25,590 nt of DNA from Caryophanales bacterium UBA1719 (lineage in GTDB: Bacteria; Bacillota_I; Bacilli_A; RFN20; CAG-826): contig DCIT01000051.1 in assembly GCA_002317145.1 (NCBI GenBank), positions 1 to 25,590 on the forward strand, written 5' to 3'. The translations under genes were made by a program, and so were the position numbers. The notes beneath the pieces were generated by a model. The model had not been told where the DNA came from and did no database searches. It saw only the letters and a list, made by a program, of their open reading frames with translations. Positions 7,199-14,637 of the stretch are shown piece after piece. The number at the start of each line of letters is the position of its first letter. The stretch's first letter is position 1.

Positions 7199-8384
7199 AT
7201 AATTTTTCGATATCTTTTACTTCTTTTTTAATTTCTTTTGATAAGCACTCAGAACCTGTGTTTGTTACTAAGACATCATCTTCAATACGAACACCTATTT
7301 TATGTTCTTTAAAATATAAACCAGGTTCAACTGTCAAAACCATTCCAGGTTTTAATTTAGCTTCGCGATCGCAAATATCATGAGTGTCTAATCCTAAATG
7401 ATGAGATACACCATGATAATAGTATTTTTCGATTTCTTCTAGATTGGAAATTAATCCTTTAGCTAAACATTCGTTAGCTAGATAATTTTTAGCAAAGTCT
7501 TGTAGTTCTTTTAAAGTCTTATCAGGAGAAATAAAATCAATAACAGCTTTATTGCATCCTAAAACAATTTCATAAATCTTTTTTTGCAATTCATTAAACT
7601 TTCCAGATATAGGAAGAGTTCTTGTAATATCAGCAGAATAATGGTTATATGCTGCGCCAACATCGCAAAGGATTAAATCATCTTTATGAATATCATCATA
7701 TGGAGTTGGGTAATGTAAAATACATGCATTAACTCCACTAGCTATTATGCTTGGGAAGCCTATTTCATGTGTTCCATTATTCATTATTTCATTATTAAAA
7801 GCATTGAATATTTCATATTCTTTCTTCGCTTTTTTTAATTCTTTAATAATTCTATTTATACCTAGATGAGTAACATGAATTGCTTTCTTTATTTCTTCAA
7901 TTTCTTCTATCTCTTTAATCATTCGGGCATTAACGAATGTTGGGAAAATATCTTTTAATGAATATGGAGATAATTTATCAGTGACATCAATAGGTAAAGT
8001 TACTTCATTATCAACATAAATGTTTTTAATGTTATTTGATAATAAACGATCTAGTACACTACCTATATCCTTATTAATATAAATAGTATTTATATCTGAA
8101 ACTTCTTTAGCATATTCAGAAGTAATTTTCTTTCCGAACCATTTTTCTTTATATTCAGAATATTCATCTATAAATAAAAATTCTTGAGTGATATTGCTTT
8201 TATAAATAATTAAAAATGTGTTTTCTTGAGAAATATGGGTAGCGTAATAAAAATTACGATTTACCACAAAATCATAAGTGCTGTCAGCACTGCGTTTGAT
8301 AGAATTACCAGAATATAAAATAATTAAAGAATTTTCAGGAATGTCTTTAAATAATTTTTCTCTTCTTTCTTTTAAATTACTCAT
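7173..8384 (-). CDS. pepP: Xaa-Pro aminopeptidase (M24B)
   Basis: This metallo-aminopeptidase removes an N-terminal residue preceding proline, helping to recycle proline-containing peptides in the cytoplasm. The 403-residue protein has an N-terminal AMP_N/creatinase-type domain (about 1-125) and a pita-bread M24 domain (about 155-395). The five metal ligands are visible: D241 (CDVGAAYNHY), D252 (SADITRTLP), H328 (GVSHHLGLDTHD), E353 (TVEPGLYF) and E368 (VRIEDD). It is second in a pair with yigZ; its ATG overlaps the yigZ end by eight bases, and only a weak purine-rich site precedes it. Family length is normal. pepQ-like prolidase activity cannot be excluded from sequence, but the AMP_N-type N-terminus favours PepP. 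Confidence 0.93.
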   Translation of the reverse strand: MSNLKERREKLFKDIPENSLIILYSGNSIKRSADSTYDFVVNRNFYYATHISQENTFLIIYKSNITQEFLFIDEYSEYKEKWFGKKITSEYAKEVSDINTIYINKDIGSVLDRLLSNNIKNIYVDNEVTLPIDVTDKLSPYSLKDIFPTFVNARMIKEIEEIEEIKKAIHVTHLGINRIIKELKKAKKEYEIFNAFNNEIMNNGTHEIGFPSIIASGVNACILHYPTPYDDIHKDDLILCDVGAAYNHYSADITRTLPISGKFNELQKKIYEIVLGCNKAVIDFISPDKTLKELQDFAKNYLANECLAKGLISNLEEIEKYYYHGVSHHLGLDTHDICDREAKLKPGMVLTVEPGLYFKEHKIGVRIEDDVLVTNTGSECLSKEIKKEVKDIEKLFIQSKSHQ

Positions 8385-8952
8385 AATTTACTCTATTAAC
8401 CTTTTTACAAACTACTTCAATATTTTTAAATTCTTTTAGATTATTTAATATATCAATTTTCGAAATAATTTGTAAATTTATTTTATCAAAATAATCTACT
8501 TTTTCAATTTTATAACCCGCTCTTTTTATTTTATTAAATTCTGGATAATCACATTTTATAATGTATAAAAACATCTCTTCTTTATGACCTTTCAAAGTAG
8601 ATTTTAAACATTCATTAGCACAGCTAACATAAGTTCTTAATAAGTTAGATGCTCCTAATTTAACTCCGCCAAAATAACGAACAACAATTACTAATACATC
8701 ATCTATATGCATCAAAGAAAATAAATCTAATATTCTTTTAGAAATATTTCCCGGTTCACCATTATTGTCGCATTTCATTTTTCCTTTAGTTGAATAAGCG
8801 TACAAATAATGTGATGCTCCATTAAATTCTTCTTTCACTTCATTTAAGAACTTTTTTAAATCTTCAACATTATTAAAAGGAAATGTAATCGCAATGAATC
8901 GCGATTTCATTTCAATCAATTCATAAATATTCTTTTTTATAGGAACTAACAC
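8377..8952 (-). CDS. yigZ: YigZ/IMPACT family protein, GTG start
   Basis: YigZ-type proteins (UPF0029, related to eukaryotic IMPACT) are small RNA- or ribosome-linked proteins of unclear role. The family core is visible: EMKSRFIAI near the N-terminus, HYLYAYSTKG, DNNGEPGN, and the signature DDVLVIVVRYFGGVKLGASNLLRTY. An ATG at 9015 would add 21 residues without family similarity and run into the divergent gene. I therefore choose the GTG at 8952 (191 residues), where homology begins and where TACAAT lies six bases upstream, predicting a leaderless GTG message. The usual GEPSGTAGxPIL block is altered to GEPGNISKRIL, and the C-terminal domain is divergent. It leads the yigZ-pepP pair. Confidence 0.88.
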   Translation of the reverse strand: MLVPIKKNIYELIEMKSRFIAITFPFNNVEDLKKFLNEVKEEFNGASHYLYAYSTKGKMKCDNNGEPGNISKRILDLFSLMHIDDVLVIVVRYFGGVKLGASNLLRTYVSCANECLKSTLKGHKEEMFLYIIKCDYPEFNKIKRAGYKIEKVDYFDKINLQIISKIDILNNLKEFKNIEVVCKKVNRVNYE

Positions 8953-8958
8953 CCTTTT

Positions 8959-8968
8959 ATTGTATAAT
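8959..8968. promoter_or_regulatory. Bidirectional promoter with overlapping -10 elements (ATTGTATAAT)
   Basis: Plus strand: TATAAT at 8963-8968 ends 7 bases before the ATG of the CPBP gene (8976). Minus strand: TACAAT reads 8964-8959 and ends 6 bases before the yigZ GTG (8952). The hexamers share two positions. Both messages are predicted to be leaderless; neither gene has a Shine-Dalgarno site. Confidence 0.65.
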
Positions 8969-8975
8969 CTTTTAC

Positions 8976-9848
8976 ATGAAAAATATTGAAGAAAAGAAAG
9001 AATCGCTCTTTGCAAGACACTTTAAAAAGAAACGTGCAACATGTTCTGCATGTAAAAATAATATTGATGCATACATTGATAGATGCCCATATTGCGGAGA
9101 AGAAAGAAATACAAATTTTATTCCTAAAAAATTCTTAAATATGTCATTCTTTAGTGATTATAAAGAATTAATGTTTTTAGTTATCGGAATATTAGGATTA
9201 ACAATCGTTGGATTTTTTATTTATACTGGATTAATTAATTTTCCAATTAAAGATAACAAAGAATTAGTTAATGCATTAGTGAATTTATTATCTTATATCA
9301 TTTGTTGCGCATTAATTTTCTGTGTCCTTTCTCATGACACTAAATTCACTTTAAACAAGACAAAATCACAAACTTTAAAACTTTATACATGGATATTTGT
9401 CGCTATTGGATTAGCTTTAATTATTGCTTTCTCATATGGATACACATATACATTAAAAGCTTGTGGAATTGAAATTAAAGATAGCGCTAATCAAAGTTCT
9501 GTAACTAAGATGGTTAAGTCTCTCCCAGCCTTATCATTCTTTATTGTTGTCATATTCGCACCTATAGTAGAAGAATTTGCTTATCGTGTTGGTTTATTTT
9601 CTTTCTTAAGAAAGAGAAACAGATATTTAGCTTATATCGTTACAGTCTTAGTATTTGCTTTAATGCATTTCTTACCTGCTCTTATTGAAGATCCTAAATT
9701 AATGGCTAACGAAGCCCTTAATATACCTTTATATATAATTCCATCTTTAATACTTGCTATTAGTTATGAATACACTGGAATATCTGGTTCATTATATATT
9801 CATATTCTTAATAATTTATTAAGCTTTATTATTGTTCTCGCTTTATAA
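8976..9848 (+). CDS. CPBP-family intramembrane protease with N-terminal zinc ribbon
   Basis: CPBP (Abi/Rce1-like) proteins are multi-span membrane proteases, often linked to bacteriocin immunity or prenyl-protein-type processing. The 290-residue product begins with a zinc ribbon (C23-x2-C26 and C37-x2-C40, CSAC...CPYCGEE), then about seven hydrophobic segments. The catalytic motifs are intact: E199-E200-x3-R204 (EEFAYR), H231 (ALMHFLP) and H276-x3-N280 (HILNN). The start has no Shine-Dalgarno sequence and is expected to be leaderless. Its stop overlaps the ATG of the next gene by one base (TAATG). The substrate is unknown; no bacteriocin-like gene is adjacent, so an immunity role is not supported. 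Confidence 0.87.
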   Translation: MKNIEEKKESLFARHFKKKRATCSACKNNIDAYIDRCPYCGEERNTNFIPKKFLNMSFFSDYKELMFLVIGILGLTIVGFFIYTGLINFPIKDNKELVNALVNLLSYIICCALIFCVLSHDTKFTLNKTKSQTLKLYTWIFVAIGLALIIAFSYGYTYTLKACGIEIKDSANQSSVTKMVKSLPALSFFIVVIFAPIVEEFAYRVGLFSFLRKRNRYLAYIVTVLVFALMHFLPALIEDPKLMANEALNIPLYIIPSLILAISYEYTGISGSLYIHILNNLLSFIIVLAL

Positions 9849-10717
9849 TGCAAACACCTAAATACCAATTTATTAATTCTTTAACATTAAAAATAATTGC
9901 TATTGTTTCAATGACTTTTGATCATATTGGTGTTTTAATGCAAAGACATGTTCCAGGATTAACTGCTGATATTTTTAGAATACTAGGAAGATTCGCTATG
10001 CCTTTAATTGCTATCTGCTTTGCAGAAGCAATGCGTTATACAAAAGATAAACAACATTATATGGCACGTATTGGATTAATGGCCATGATTGCATTTATTA
10101 CTGAAATAATAATGCAATATACTGTTGGAAACACTTTAGGCGGAAATATCTTCTTAACGTTATTATGCTCCGCAGCATTTATTTATTTTTATGAAAAAGA
10201 AGACAATAAAAGATTTTTATTTTTAGTCCCTTTAGCAATTATCTTTTTATCTACTGCAAGTGAAATATATGCTAATTTTAATAACAATCAATACTTAGTT
10301 TTCTATCCTCCATATTTAATTGCTCAATACTCTTTATATGGATTCTTATTATGCATTGGATGTTACTATGCTTATCAAATTACAGATCATAGAGTTAAGG
10401 CAATTACAAACGAAAATAGAACATTAGAAGAGCTAAGACAATATCCATATTATCGTAGTTTTACTAACATCTTATGGTGTGGATTAATTGTCTTCTTAAC
10501 TTTATTTATTTTTTTATTAACTTTAATCAATCCTAAACTAGATATATATAGTATAAGTAGACAAAGTTATGCATTATTAGCGATCATCCCTATCGTCTTT
10601 TATAATGGTAAAAAAGGATATAATTCTAAGGCTATTCAGTATAGCTTTTATTTCTATTATCCATTACATATTCTTATAATATTTATAAGTTTCTATTTAG
10701 TATTTGGTACAGTTTAA
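9848..10717 (+). CDS. TraX-family multispan membrane protein
   Basis: The N-terminal block FINSLTLKIIAIVSMTFDHIGVLM and the following ILGRFAMPLIAICFAEAMRYT are typical of the TraX family, named for the F-plasmid protein that acetylates pilin, but widespread on Firmicute chromosomes where the role is unknown (probably membrane acyl- or acetyl-transfer). The 289 residues contain about eight hydrophobic segments; the family is usually shorter (about 220-250), and here an extra soluble loop (about 180-205, TDHRVKAITNENRTLEELRQY) accounts for the difference. There is no ribosome binding site; translation probably depends on the CPBP gene whose stop overlaps its start. No conjugation gene is near, so pilin modification is unlikely. 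Confidence 0.85.
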   Translation: MQTPKYQFINSLTLKIIAIVSMTFDHIGVLMQRHVPGLTADIFRILGRFAMPLIAICFAEAMRYTKDKQHYMARIGLMAMIAFITEIIMQYTVGNTLGGNIFLTLLCSAAFIYFYEKEDNKRFLFLVPLAIIFLSTASEIYANFNNNQYLVFYPPYLIAQYSLYGFLLCIGCYYAYQITDHRVKAITNENRTLEELRQYPYYRSFTNILWCGLIVFLTLFIFLLTLINPKLDIYSISRQSYALLAIIPIVFYNGKKGYNSKAIQYSFYFYYPLHILIIFISFYLVFGTV

Positions 10718-10731
10718 TAAAATTGTGTTAT

Positions 10732-10737
10732 TATATT
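10732..10737 (+). promoter_or_regulatory. Possible tRNA-Gly -10 (TATATT)
   Basis: TATATT ends 7 bases before the mature 5' end of tRNA-Gly, so transcription could begin at or next to the first tRNA nucleotide. No clear -35 is seen; the tRNA may also be made by read-through from the TraX gene 27 bases upstream. Confidence 0.35.
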
Positions 10738-10744
10738 AACCGCT

Positions 10745-10818
10745 GCAGGTGTAGTTCAATGGTAGAACATCAGCCTTCCAAGCTGATTACGCGGGTTCGA
10801 TTCCCGTCACCTGCTCCA
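10745..10818 (+). tRNA. tRNA-Gly (anticodon UCC)
   Basis: A full cloverleaf is visible: acceptor GCAGGTG pairs with CACCTGC, the anticodon stem TCAGC/GCTGA holds the loop CTTCCAA with anticodon TCC, and the T arm is CGGG-TTCGATT-CCCG. The discriminator is T and CCA is encoded. It lies between two protein genes on the same strand, 27 bases after the TraX-like gene and 24 bases before the next. Confidence 0.97.
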
Positions 10819-10842
10819 TTTTTTATTTAAAGCAAGTTATAT

Positions 10843-11784
10843 ATGAAAACAAATAAAATTCACACAATATCATTTAAAACTGTTTTAACCACAATAATTC
10901 TATTTACATTTGGTATTGGTTTTATTGTTCTTCCAAGAATATTCTCAAGAAGAATGGATAACTGGATTATAACTACCGGAACTATTATAGACTTTGAAAC
11001 AACGTCAAAATCAAAACAACCAATCGTTGAATATTATGTTGAATCAGAAGGAATGATTACAGGTAAAGGCGACGTATACATAAGTACTTATAAAAAAGGA
11101 GATAAAGTTAATATCAAGTATAATCCTGCTTTTCCTAATGAATTTACAATGGATGTAACTTATAAAATGACAACAGTACCTTTTGTTGTTACAGGCAGTA
11201 TCATAATGGCTTTAGCCAGTGCAAAATTAATTTCTGAAGTAGTTAAAGGAACATCCGCAAAGAAACAATTATTACAAAATAATAGTCAATTAAATTTAGA
11301 TTACACTCCAAGCTTCATGTTTGAATACGCTCCTTTAAGAGCCGAGACTGTTGAATCATATACTTTCAAACGTCAAGTAAGTGATTTAAATAACTATGAA
11401 GTTACTGATAGTAATGGAAAAGTAGTTTTCTACACAAAGAGAATTAAAAAAGGGTTTACATCAAGCGCTACTTATCAATTAATTGATTCTACAACAAAGC
11501 AAACGACAATCGTAAATCTTAAAAAATCTAGTTTTAATAATTCGAAAGACGAATTAAGAATGAAAGTTAATGGTTTATCATTAGCAAAATACTTTGAAAC
11601 TAGACACGCTACTTTTAGTATCTCTAAAGAAGGTAACTCCATTAAATATACATTATTTAATAATGGATCTACCCTAGGTTATATTTATGAAGAAAATAAT
11701 CTAATAAAGAATTATGAAATTGAAACCGCTAAAGAAAACATTGATGATTTATCATTGTTTGCTCTTTGTTTAACATTTAAATAA
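10843..11784 (+). CDS. Membrane protein with DUF3592-like N-terminal half
   Basis: The 313-residue protein has hydrophobic segments at about 12-32 and 115-137. Between them lies a small beta domain of DUF3592 type (TGTIIDFETTSKSKQPIVEYYVES, then KGDKVNIKYNPAFPNEF), expected outside the membrane. The C-terminal 170 residues are cytoplasmic and beta-rich (YEVTDSNGKVVFYTKRI, FSISKEGNSIKYTLFNNG), recalling tubby/LURP-one-like folds, but this is only a pattern impression. No catalytic residues are evident. There is no Shine-Dalgarno sequence and the start lies 24 bases after tRNA-Gly, so the message may arise by tRNA 3'-end processing of a longer transcript. DUF3592 is moderately sure; the rest is unassigned. 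Confidence 0.75.
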   Translation: MKTNKIHTISFKTVLTTIILFTFGIGFIVLPRIFSRRMDNWIITTGTIIDFETTSKSKQPIVEYYVESEGMITGKGDVYISTYKKGDKVNIKYNPAFPNEFTMDVTYKMTTVPFVVTGSIIMALASAKLISEVVKGTSAKKQLLQNNSQLNLDYTPSFMFEYAPLRAETVESYTFKRQVSDLNNYEVTDSNGKVVFYTKRIKKGFTSSATYQLIDSTTKQTTIVNLKKSSFNNSKDELRMKVNGLSLAKYFETRHATFSISKEGNSIKYTLFNNGSTLGYIYEENNLIKNYEIETAKENIDDLSLFALCLTFK

Positions 11785-11816
11785 AATTAAATTTCGAAAT
11801 GTACAACTTTTAGAAT

Positions 11817-12680
11817 TTAATTATTTAGATTCGTGTTTAAATTGTTTTTTATATATTCGAAATCCTTTTTCACTTGTTTACGATCAAAAATCATAAATAT
11901 TAACATTAAAACAAAACCAAATATTATTAATGGAAATAAAACCCATATAACTGGAATATAACCAAAATCACCTGTCGAAGTCGTGAATTTAAAAAATGAT
12001 GGTACTAGTTTATCTAATATTTTTACTGGTGTATTAAACATATCTTGCGGAATACCAAAAGCATAGCCGCTATTCATAAAATTACGAGAGAATTCATTAT
12101 TTGGAAATTTTACAAAACCTGTTGCTTTTAAAACGACCATATTAACATAGATAACTGTTAATACAGCTAATAAACCAACAACTACAGTCGGAAATATTCT
12201 TTTATAAGATATTTTAACTAATTTATTGCTTATCATAAGAACACCACAAACAAAGAAAGTTCCGTGACACAAATAATATTGAATAACAGCAAGATAATAA
12301 CCTACGCTCACTCCGTTTCTTCTATCCGGAGCCATTATAATAATAAACGCTAAAAATCCACTAATTATCCCTATTATTGAAATATAGTCATTTAAGTATT
12401 TATTATTAAATAAAAATAACCAAGGAAATAAAAGAACACTAACAGCACATATATTATAAAATCCAATCATTTTAACACTTATTGGTAAATCATAAGCATA
12501 GTAATTAAATGGAATTGCTAACTTAATAAAATGAAGAGCAAAGTTTGCAAACATTAATATCAAAATAAATTTATAATTCCATTCTTTGCTTTTGTTCCTA
12601 GTCAAAAAAACTAATCCAATTGTAATCCCAATTAGTAGAACAATAGCAATGATAAAAATCGGAGTTCCAACAAGTGCCAT
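11817..12680 (-). CDS. YwaF/TIGR02206-like integral membrane protein
   Basis: A 287-residue protein with about seven membrane segments. FYNICAVSVLLFPWLFLF and AVIQYYLCHGTFFVCGVLMI match the conserved blocks of the YwaF (TIGR02206) family, a Firmicute membrane family of unknown function; in relatives these read LPLHLC-type and FQFFLSHG-type. A long extracytoplasmic loop (about 196-235, with NSGYAFGIPQDMFNTP) separates the last two segments, and the C-terminus is basic and cytoplasmic. It begins two bases after the preceding gene's stop and has no ribosome binding site, so translation is probably coupled to that small anchored protein. A role in envelope homeostasis is possible but not shown. 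Confidence 0.75.
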   Translation of the reverse strand: MALVGTPIFIIAIVLLIGITIGLVFLTRNKSKEWNYKFILILMFANFALHFIKLAIPFNYYAYDLPISVKMIGFYNICAVSVLLFPWLFLFNNKYLNDYISIIGIISGFLAFIIIMAPDRRNGVSVGYYLAVIQYYLCHGTFFVCGVLMISNKLVKISYKRIFPTVVVGLLAVLTVIYVNMVVLKATGFVKFPNNEFSRNFMNSGYAFGIPQDMFNTPVKILDKLVPSFFKFTTSTGDFGYIPVIWVLFPLIIFGFVLMLIFMIFDRKQVKKDFEYIKNNLNTNLNN

Positions 12681-12682
12681 AA

Positions 12683-13108
12683 TTAATTTATATAATAAAC
12701 AACTACTTTATTTACTAAAATAGTTTTATCCATAGATAAAGAAATGTTATTAATGTTGTAGTAATCCCAATTAAAAGTAAAATTGTAGCATTCATTATTT
12801 TCTTTTTTCATTAATGATGTTTCCAAAAGTTTACTATCATGATAACCATTAATTCTAATATTAGAATTTTGATTTGTATATACCCGAGTAAAAATATATT
12901 TTTTGCTATTTTCAAACTCTATTGAATAATTTGAAATCTCTTTATTTATAATTTCGCTTTTACATTCTTTAAGATGTGCAGGATTATAATTTCTGTTTCT
13001 TATTTTATCGTCATTAATAAAATGAGGAATAGTCACATATAAAATAGCAAATAAAGAAATTAAACTGCCTAAACCAACAGCGCCAATGATTTTGTTTTTC
13101 TTTATCAT
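12683..13108 (-). CDS. Small membrane-anchored hypothetical protein
   Basis: I do not recognise this 141-residue protein. It has a positively charged N-terminus (MIKKNK) and a single hydrophobic segment at about 7-28, then a polar, Asn/Tyr-rich domain of about 110 residues expected outside the cell. No lipobox cysteine follows the hydrophobic segment, so it is an anchored or secreted protein rather than a lipoprotein. Two cysteines (in LKECKSE and NNECYNF) could form a disulfide. The C-terminal part alternates hydrophobic and polar residues, as in a beta-sandwich. It is first in a two-gene unit with the YwaF-like gene, and its start lacks a Shine-Dalgarno sequence; TATACT ends 11 bases upstream. 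Confidence 0.75.
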   Translation of the reverse strand: MIKKNKIIGAVGLGSLISLFAILYVTIPHFINDDKIRNRNYNPAHLKECKSEIINKEISNYSIEFENSKKYIFTRVYTNQNSNIRINGYHDSKLLETSLMKKENNECYNFTFNWDYYNINNISLSMDKTILVNKVVVYYIN

Positions 13109-13119
13109 AATTATTAATT

Positions 13120-13127
13120 AGTATAAC
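13120..13127. promoter_or_regulatory. Bidirectional promoter with overlapping -10 elements (AGTATAAC)
   Basis: Plus strand: TATAAC at 13122-13127 ends 9 bases before the rdgB ATG (13137). Minus strand: TATACT reads 13125-13120 and ends 11 bases before the start of the small anchored protein gene (13108). The hexamers overlap by four bases, in a gap of only 28 bases between two start codons. Confidence 0.55.
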
Positions 13128-13136
13128 ATTTAATGT

Positions 13137-13736
13137 ATGAATTTTGAAATTGTTATAGCCTCCACTAATCAACATAAAGTTGATGAATATCGAGCGATAT
13201 TATCTAAACACGGAATCACTCTATATTCTTTTAAAGACTTAAATTTATCTTTGCCAGAAGTAGAAGAGAATGGTAAAACATTTGAAGAAAACGCAATTAT
13301 TAAAGCTAAAGCCGCTGCTAAGTTAGTTAAGTTTCCTGTCTTAGCAGATGACTCTGGATTATGTTTAAAAGCTTTAAATGGATTTCCAGGAATACGCACA
13401 GCACGATTTGCTAAAGAATGTGGTAATCAAATAGAAGCAAATAGAAGTATAGTTAAAAAATTAGAAGGTAAAGATCATACAGCCGAATTTCATTGTGTCA
13501 TTGCTTTAGCAAATATAAATAAAGAACCATTAATATTTGAAGGAATCGCTGAAGGAAAAATATCTGAAAGATATAATGATGAGATAAGTTTTGAATACGA
13601 TCCAATATTTATTTCTAAAGAAAAAAATATTTCGTTTCATAACTTAGATAAAAAAGTTAAAAACGAAATATCTCATCGTGCTTTAGCGTGTAAGAAATTA
13701 ATTACAATGCTAAAGATTCGTGGTTATATTCAATAA
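13137..13736 (+). CDS. rdgB: XTP/dITP diphosphatase (RdgB/HAM1)
   Basis: RdgB hydrolyses dITP, XTP and related non-canonical purine triphosphates to monophosphates, keeping them out of DNA and RNA. The 199-residue product carries the family motifs: IASTNQHKVDEYRAIL near the N-terminus (substrate loop, with the SxNxxK-type pattern as STNQHK), the LPEVEENGKTFEENAIIKAKAA block with its acidic metal site, LADDSGLCLKALNGFPGIRTARFA with the catalytic acidic pair, and FEYDPIF followed by the ISHRALA C-terminal motif. The length is normal. There is no Shine-Dalgarno site and the -10 lies next to the ATG, so a near-leaderless message is likely. The 3' end overlaps the convergent zinc-ribbon gene by seven bases. 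Confidence 0.96.
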   Translation: MNFEIVIASTNQHKVDEYRAILSKHGITLYSFKDLNLSLPEVEENGKTFEENAIIKAKAAAKLVKFPVLADDSGLCLKALNGFPGIRTARFAKECGNQIEANRSIVKKLEGKDHTAEFHCVIALANINKEPLIFEGIAEGKISERYNDEISFEYDPIFISKEKNISFHNLDKKVKNEISHRALACKKLITMLKIRGYIQ

Positions 13737-14632
13737 TTTAAATTATAGTTTTTTGATTTTAAATTGTGGCCGATAAAATAGCTAGCAACAAACATTACTA
13801 AACCAATGCCTAATACAATACCTGAAACAGTTTTGTTATCGTTTGTCGATAAAAGTATTAAACCAATTATCGAAAGAATAAATCCTAAACCCATTGTGCC
13901 ATATAAAATCATACGTATCGTAAAAATCTTCTTTTTATCTGGGAATATATTTGTTGTAACTTTATTATTCATATCTAAGAAGTCATGTTTAGCTTCGCTA
14001 GAATTACTAACACCTACTTTTTCTTTTAATTTCTCTTGAGCTTTTTTTATCTCTTCTTTTATAACATCTGGACCTTCAACAAATAATTTATTTAATTTAT
14101 CCATCGCATTATAAATATCAAGATAATAATTTAAGAAATAAATATATTCTTCTAAAGCTTGATGATATAAATTAAGAGCGTATTTAGATTGAGTTTTATA
14201 TGCTGAAAAAGCAGTTAATATTAATGAACAATCTTCTCTAAATTTCTTTAAGAATTCTGAAAGTGTTTTCGCGTTATTATTATTTATTTCTACTTTACTT
14301 GATCCATTAACTAAAATATTCGTCGCTTCACGAATATAAATATGATGTAAGTCCGAACAATATAAACGTGATATCGCAGTTGAAGTTAATACTACTAAAA
14401 CATCATCCGCTAACTTAAGTAAGTTAGAATAAGCTTCATAAGCTTTTGGATAATCTGTTGAACCTGCAAAAGCAATTTCACCTTTTCTTTTTAAAGAATT
14501 TACCGTGCGATTAAATGTTTTAATGCAGTCAATTGAATTTACTTGCGCATGACATTTAGGACAAAAATATGGATTAACAGTTTCATCAACTTCTATTAAC
14601 TCATTACACTTAGAACAAATACCTTTTCTCAT
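13730..14632 (-). CDS. Zinc-ribbon membrane protein of unknown function
   Basis: The 300-residue protein starts with a zinc ribbon (C6-x2-C9, C24-x2-C27), continues as a long helical region (about 38-215, with repeat-like helices such as YPKAYEAYSNLLKLADDVLVV and a charged coil KEEIKKAQEKLKEKVG), and ends with two membrane segments at about 238-258 and 265-285. The ribbon and helices would face the cytoplasm. I do not recognise a named family. The start at 14632 is supported by a GAGGAG site in the end of the preceding gene. It is the last gene of the flavoprotein operon and ends in TGA, evidence that UGA is a stop in this organism. An adaptor or scaffold role is conceivable but unsupported. 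Confidence 0.75.
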   Translation of the reverse strand: MRKGICSKCNELIEVDETVNPYFCPKCHAQVNSIDCIKTFNRTVNSLKRKGEIAFAGSTDYPKAYEAYSNLLKLADDVLVVLTSTAISRLYCSDLHHIYIREATNILVNGSSKVEINNNNAKTLSEFLKKFREDCSLILTAFSAYKTQSKYALNLYHQALEEYIYFLNYYLDIYNAMDKLNKLFVEGPDVIKEEIKKAQEKLKEKVGVSNSSEAKHDFLDMNNKVTTNIFPDKKKIFTIRMILYGTMGLGFILSIIGLILLSTNDNKTVSGIVLGIGLVMFVASYFIGHNLKSKNYNLNY

Positions 14633-14637
14633 TTTCT

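Noticed and set aside
8976..9848. CPBP protease as a bacteriocin-immunity gene
   Set aside because: No bacteriocin precursor, double-glycine leader peptide or exporter gene was found in the neighbourhood.
9848..10717. TraX-like protein as a sign of a conjugative element
   Set aside because: TraX-family proteins are common on Firmicute chromosomes, and no relaxase, coupling protein, integrase or att-like repeat was seen around it.
10745..10818. tRNA-Gly as an integration site for a mobile element
   Set aside because: No direct repeat of the tRNA 3' end, no integrase gene and no composition break were seen on either side.
11786..11821. ATTAAATT/AATTTAAT arms between the convergent DUF3592-like and YwaF-like genes
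   Set aside because: All-AT arms with a loop of about 20 bases and no T-run; likely chance in AT-rich DNA.
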